From JBBRYB01 sp038238115 (GTDB lineage Bacteria; Actinomycetota; Actinomycetes; Propionibacteriales; Nocardioidaceae), in NCBI GenBank assembly GCA_038238115.1, contig JBBRYB010000004.1, forward strand, positions 121,226 to 185,225: a DNA stretch of 64,000 nucleotides, read 5' to 3'. The notes beneath the pieces were generated by a model that was not told the DNA's origin, searched no databases, and worked only from the letters and a program-made list of their open reading frames with translations. Position numbers and translations under genes: made by a program. This document shows, piece after piece, positions 60,349-64,000 of the stretch (position 1 is the first letter of the stretch; each line of letters starts with the position of its first letter).

Positions 60349-61230
60349 ATGAATACTGAGGCGCAGCTCTTCTCCGGCGATCAGGTCGAAGCGGTCGACT
60401 TGATGCTGCCGGAAGAGGCTTGTCTCGTCCGGCCCGTGACTTCGGTCGGTGTCGGCGTGCTTGTCTTGCTAGGCGCCAGCGCCCCCATGGACCGCGATCG
60501 CGCCCGGCTGCTGGCGGAGCACGGCGCACACGCGATGGCCTTGCGCTGGTTCGGCGGAGAGCATCAGCCGCCGGGGATTTGCGAGATCCCGCTCGAGGTG
60601 TTCGTCAGAGCGCTGGACCGGCTTGAGTCCGAAGGCGTCGAACGGCTTGCTGTGGTGGCGGAATCGAAAGGCGCCGAGGCAGCGTTGTTGCTCGCCTGCA
60701 TCGACGACCGGCTGGCGCTCACGGTGGCGATGTCACCCTCATCAGTCGTGTGGGCCAACGTAGGCGCCGGACTCGACGGTGAGGTAACGCCATACCGTTC
60801 GTCGTGGACGTGGCGCGGAGAACCGCTGCCGTTCGTCGCTTACGACAGCGACTGGACCCCCGACGATTCCGACGGCCCCATTCGCTATCGCGCGCTCTAT
60901 GAGAGCAGCCTGAACCTCGATCCCGTCGTCACCGAGGCAGCCGCGATCCCGATCGAGGAGGCCAGCGGCGACCTCCTCCTGGCCGCCGGACACGACGACC
61001 AGCTTTGGCCGTCGGAGTTCTTCGTGCGCGAACTAGCCGATCGTCGCCTTGGTGCCGAGGGCCAGGTCGAAATGATCCTCAACGAGCACGCGGGGCACCG
61101 GCCGGTCTTTCCTGGGCAGGCGGTGCTGTCCACGACAGAGCAGTTCGACCATGGCGGCACGGCCGAGGCCAATGGAGAGCTGGGTGCAGCCGTGTGGGAG
61201 GCGATCGTCCAGCGGCTCGGTCTCATCTGA
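60349..61230 (+). CDS. BAAT/acyl-CoA thioester hydrolase C-terminal-like protein
   Basis: 293-aa alpha/beta hydrolase. The nucleophile elbow is A-E-Ser106-K-G (VAESKGAEAAL), with the acid in AGHDDQLWPS and the catalytic His in EHAGHRPVFPG, the order of the BAAT C-terminal domain. RWFGGEHQPPGICEIPLEVF is typical of stand-alone bacterial forms, which are thioesterases or acyltransferases of unknown substrate. ATG 60349 was preferred to GTG 60340 because AGGTGA precedes it. Confidence 0.85.
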   Translation: MNTEAQLFSGDQVEAVDLMLPEEACLVRPVTSVGVGVLVLLGASAPMDRDRARLLAEHGAHAMALRWFGGEHQPPGICEIPLEVFVRALDRLESEGVERLAVVAESKGAEAALLLACIDDRLALTVAMSPSSVVWANVGAGLDGEVTPYRSSWTWRGEPLPFVAYDSDWTPDDSDGPIRYRALYESSLNLDPVVTEAAAIPIEEASGDLLLAAGHDDQLWPSEFFVRELADRRLGAEGQVEMILNEHAGHRPVFPGQAVLSTTEQFDHGGTAEANGELGAAVWEAIVQRLGLI

Positions 61231-61365
61231 CGCTGCAGACCTGCTCAGCGGTGTGCGCGGGTGAGGGCTGCGTCGGTTCAGCTGCCGACCCCTCGCAGCA
61301 GCCGCCGGATCGGTACGGTGAGCGCGGCGCCGGTCTGGCCTGCCGGTGGTGTCCGGCCGGCACTG

Positions 61366-61752
61366 CTACCGGGACGAGGCCTCTGGGCTGGCCGTTTCCT
61401 GCTCCTCGATCTTCGCCCGAATCTCATCCATGTCGGCGTCGCGAACGGCCTCGATGACCTGCTCCAGAGCAGGTGCGGGCAGAGCGCCCGGCTGGGAGAA
61501 GAGGAGGATGCCGTCGCGAAATGCCATCAATGTGGGGATCGAGCTGATACCGAGCGCGCCGGCAAGGTGCTGCTCGGCCTCGGTGTCGACCTTCGTGAAC
61601 GAGATGTCGGCGTACTTCTCCGACGCGGCCTCGAAGATCGGGCCGAACTGCCGACACGGCCCGCACCAGGCGGCCCAGAAGTCGACCAGGACGATGCCAT
61701 CGCCCGCAATGGTCTCCATGAAGGTGTCGCCGGACAATGCGGTGGTGCTCAT
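61366..61752 (-). CDS. trxA: Thioredoxin
   Basis: 128-aa thioredoxin with the active site WCGPC (Cys30, Cys33), FTKVDTEAEQHLAGALGISSIPTLMAFRDG and the cis-proline in SIPT. A C-terminal extension of about 20 residues (ADMDEIRAKIEEQETASPEASSR) is acidic. I took ATG 61752 (MSTTALSGDTF), which has GAGAGG upstream. Confidence 0.93.
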   Translation of the reverse strand: MSTTALSGDTFMETIAGDGIVLVDFWAAWCGPCRQFGPIFEAASEKYADISFTKVDTEAEQHLAGALGISSIPTLMAFRDGILLFSQPGALPAPALEQVIEAVRDADMDEIRAKIEEQETASPEASSR

Positions 61753-61899
61753 GATCATCCTCTCGGGTTGCGCTCTCTTCCTGCTCCAACGGCCGAGACG
61801 AGGTTGGGCATTCCCGGGTCCCGACTGACTTGGCCCCTCGATTCGTCCTGCTGCACCAGGCGGCACATCCCCGACCTCGGCAGGACGAATCGGGAGGAG

Positions 61900-62736
61900 C
61901 TAGCGTCCTCCGGCTTGCCGGGTGATGTAGGTGACCGCCACGAAGGAGGAGAACATCGCAGCACCGTCGGCACCGGCGATTCTTGCCGAACGCAGGCCCG
62001 TCCGTTCGACCATCTTGACCCAGCTGGCCAGGTCCGCCAGGTCGGCGGTGTGGAACTCGAGGTCGAGCGCGGCCGGGAGCTCGATGGGCGGCGGTTCGAG
62101 GCGACCGGCTGCCACCGCCTCGATCGCTTCTCGTGCGCCGTCGCGGATCCGCTCTCGGGCAAGCGCAGGGTGGAGGTGGTGAGCACTGAATCGGGTGATC
62201 GAGTCCTTTGTCGCGACGCCGACGCAGCCCGGCGCGAGCCAGGCGATCTCCTCAAGCGTGGCAAGGTCGCCGGTAACGAGGGCAATGGGTACGGCGTGCG
62301 CCTGGGCGACCAGCGCGTTGATGCCGCTCTCCCCGACGTAGCTGCCGTTCATCCGGACTCCCGTGAAGACGTCTGGGTTGTAGGTGTGCGACAGCACGGA
62401 CGACTTGCCCGAGATCGACCCGTGATAGCCGACGAAGAGTACGGCGTCATAGCTCGGGTCAAGCCCTTGCATCATGTAGTCGGGCTTATGGCGCCCGGAG
62501 ATGTACGACGCTGGACGCCTCAGACCTTCGGGGTCCAGGTTGACCATCGTGCCGTGTGAGTCGTTGACCACGATCTTGTCGGCACCCGCGTCACACGCAC
62601 CCTCGATCGCGGCATTGACCTCCCCCAGCAGGAGCCTGCATCCCGACTCGTAGGCTGCGCCGCCGCTCGCGAGGCACTGCGACCAGTCGACGATGCCCGC
62701 CACGCCCTCCATGTCGCATGAGATGAAGACCTTCAT
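61900..62736 (-). CDS. M55-family D-aminopeptidase (DppA-like)
   Basis: 278-aa zinc peptidase of the DppA fold. Metal ligands and catalytic residues follow the family: Asp8 and Glu10 (SCDMEG), His61 (NDSHG), His105 (VGYHG), His117 (LSHTYN) and Glu136 (GESGIN). It cleaves D-Ala-containing dipeptides, so it may recycle peptidoglycan peptides. It shares a strand with the thioredoxin gene but is 148 bases upstream. ATG start 62736. Confidence 0.93.
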   Translation of the reverse strand: MKVFISCDMEGVAGIVDWSQCLASGGAAYESGCRLLLGEVNAAIEGACDAGADKIVVNDSHGTMVNLDPEGLRRPASYISGRHKPDYMMQGLDPSYDAVLFVGYHGSISGKSSVLSHTYNPDVFTGVRMNGSYVGESGINALVAQAHAVPIALVTGDLATLEEIAWLAPGCVGVATKDSITRFSAHHLHPALARERIRDGAREAIEAVAAGRLEPPPIELPAALDLEFHTADLADLASWVKMVERTGLRSARIAGADGAAMFSSFVAVTYITRQAGGR

Positions 62737-63023
62737 AGTCTCTGCTTACCCCCATGCCGTCTCCCGATGACGACCGCACCGACAACGCGCTGCGGTGATG
62801 CAGATGAGTTTGCGTTGCCTGGGCGATCGTAGGGGTGCACGGGTACGGCAGACTAGGCGCTGGTCAGCGCGTACTGGGGCCTCGGCGGCACGGCACTTCT
62901 CGACACTGTTGGCGGAACCCGACGTCGTGAACAGCCGACGTTGCGACACCTCCTCACCGCTGGGCGTCGTGGACGGTGGAAGCGCCATCCGAGTGCTCCG
63001 AGCGCTGGGGCTAGCGTGGCTGC

Positions 63024-63869
63024 ATGGACCTCGGACTGCACCTCGCGAACTTCACCTGGCCGGGCGGCCCGACCAAGCTGGCCGCTGACCTCGCCCGCAC
63101 CGCCAAGCTGGCCGAGGACGTCGGTTTCGCGAAGTTGTCTGTGATGGACCACCTGTGGCAGATCGGGAACGTAGGCCCACCAGAACACGAGATGCTCGAG
63201 GCCTACACCACGCTCGGCTACCTCGCCGCGAAGACCGAGCGCATCGAACTGCTCGCCTGGGTGACCGCGGCCGTCTACCGCGAGCCGGGCATGCTGGCCA
63301 AGGCGGTGACGACCCTCGACGTGCTTTCACAGGGTCGCGCGTGGCTCGGCATCGGCGCGGCCTGGAACGAAGAGGAGTGCCGCGGCCTTGGCTTGCCCTT
63401 CCCGCCCACCGCCGAGCGCTTCGAGCGACTGGAGGAGACGCTGCAGATCTGCCTGCAGATGTGGAGCGATGACGAGGGCCCGTATGCCGGCAAGCACTAC
63501 ACGCTGAACCGCACGCTCAACTCACCCCAGTCGATGCGACGTCCGCACCCAACTATCCTCATCGGTGGCAGCGGCGAGAAGAAGCCGCTGCGGATGGTCG
63601 CCCAGTACGCCCAGGCCTGCAACCTGTTCGCGGCTCCCGACCTTGAGCACAAGCTCGACGTACTTCGCGGGCACTGCACGACCCTCGGCCGCGACTACGA
63701 CGATATTCAGAAGACCGTCATGGCGAACCTGGATCCAGGCGAGGGCGGCGAGAACGTCGATGCCGTCCTTGTCGAGCTGCAGCGCTTCGCGGGGCTCGGC
63801 ATTACCCACGTCCATACCGGTGTCCAGGACGCCTCGGCTGCGAGGGTGCTCGAGATATTCGGCTACTAG
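63024..63869 (+). CDS. LLM-class F420-dependent oxidoreductase
   Basis: 281-aa luciferase-like TIM barrel. DLGLHLANFTWPGGPTKLAADLARTAKLAEDVGFAKLSVMDHL, GMLAKAVTTLDVLSQGRAWLGIGAAWNEEECRGLGLPFPP and PTILIGGSGEKKPLRMVAQYA are characteristic of actinobacterial members that use F420 (TIGR03560-like); the cofactor cannot be proved from sequence. The substrate is unknown. ATG start at 63024. Confidence 0.92.
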   Translation: MDLGLHLANFTWPGGPTKLAADLARTAKLAEDVGFAKLSVMDHLWQIGNVGPPEHEMLEAYTTLGYLAAKTERIELLAWVTAAVYREPGMLAKAVTTLDVLSQGRAWLGIGAAWNEEECRGLGLPFPPTAERFERLEETLQICLQMWSDDEGPYAGKHYTLNRTLNSPQSMRRPHPTILIGGSGEKKPLRMVAQYAQACNLFAAPDLEHKLDVLRGHCTTLGRDYDDIQKTVMANLDPGEGGENVDAVLVELQRFAGLGITHVHTGVQDASAARVLEIFGY

Positions 63870-64000
63870 ACAAAGATTCCCTGTAGGACCGGTGTCAGGC
63901 CAGACTCGGTCCAGGTGTCCGGCGGGACGGCTCTCTATGCGGTTGCCCACCGGTTCGTGGGTGTGGCTCTCTATCGGTCTGCAGCTCGCCGGTCACCGGA

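Noticed and set aside
59829..60350. 173-codon minus-strand frame in the gap before the hydrolase gene
   Set aside because: Overlaps the start of the DksA-like gene, has no ribosome site and no recognisable sequence; treated as intergenic.

Overview
This window is a high-GC chromosomal segment of an actinobacterium. WhiB, a PASTA-type class A penicillin-binding protein, GAF-ANTAR regulators, menaquinone synthesis (MenB), polyphosphate glucokinase, an F420-type LLM oxidoreductase and a small SRP RNA beside dnaX all fit. The gene set and the tadA-associated and DUF5063 proteins suggest Propionibacteriales (Nocardioidaceae-like), but that placement is inference. Gene order ArsA-ArsA-whiB-PBP-metallophosphoesterase at 1.4-8.2 kb matches M. 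tuberculosis Rv3679-Rv3683.

Layout. 1-1.25 kb: acetoacetate-type CoA-transferase A/B pair (B cut by the window edge). 1.4-8.3 kb: the conserved envelope block, ending in tRNA-Pro(CGG). 8.5-11.4 kb: four consecutive minus-strand genes for small exported proteins with SipW-type (camelysin/TasA-like) signal segments and no signal peptidase nearby; three share a common core and a Cys pair. 11.7-13.9 kb: a membrane protein, an intact GAF-ANTAR regulator and a second one interrupted by an amber codon. 14-20.4 kb: housekeeping block asd, ask (with internal beta start), DUF5063, recR, ybaB, dnaX, then ffs and tRNA-Ser(GGA).

21.2-31 kb is accessory and eroded: GNATs, VOC proteins, two ArsR loci, a truncated SRPBCC gene, a TetR gene running into an antisense integrase fragment, a decayed excisionase, a decayed IS256-type transposase and a frameshifted SDR. 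31-44.5 kb carries large secreted proteins (beta-propeller plus FN3; metallophosphoesterase plus LamG-like; two small LamG-like proteins) around a LytR_C protein, a CPA1 antiporter and a polar amino-acid ABC transporter. 44.6-64 kb returns to metabolic and housekeeping genes: tRNA-Ser(CGA), tadA and its partner, upp, pntAA-pntAB-pntB, a secreted M1 peptidase, ppgK, menB, an NCS1 permease, a PfkB kinase, an acyltransferase, a ThrE exporter, a glutathione peroxidase remnant, a DksA-like protein, a BAAT-type hydrolase, thioredoxin, an M55 aminopeptidase and an LLM oxidoreductase.

The most unusual parts are the exported-protein cassette at 8.5-11.4 kb, the decayed island downstream of tRNA-Ser(GGA), and a 16-bp palindrome placed inside a near-consensus, apparently leaderless arsR promoter at 27.2 kb.
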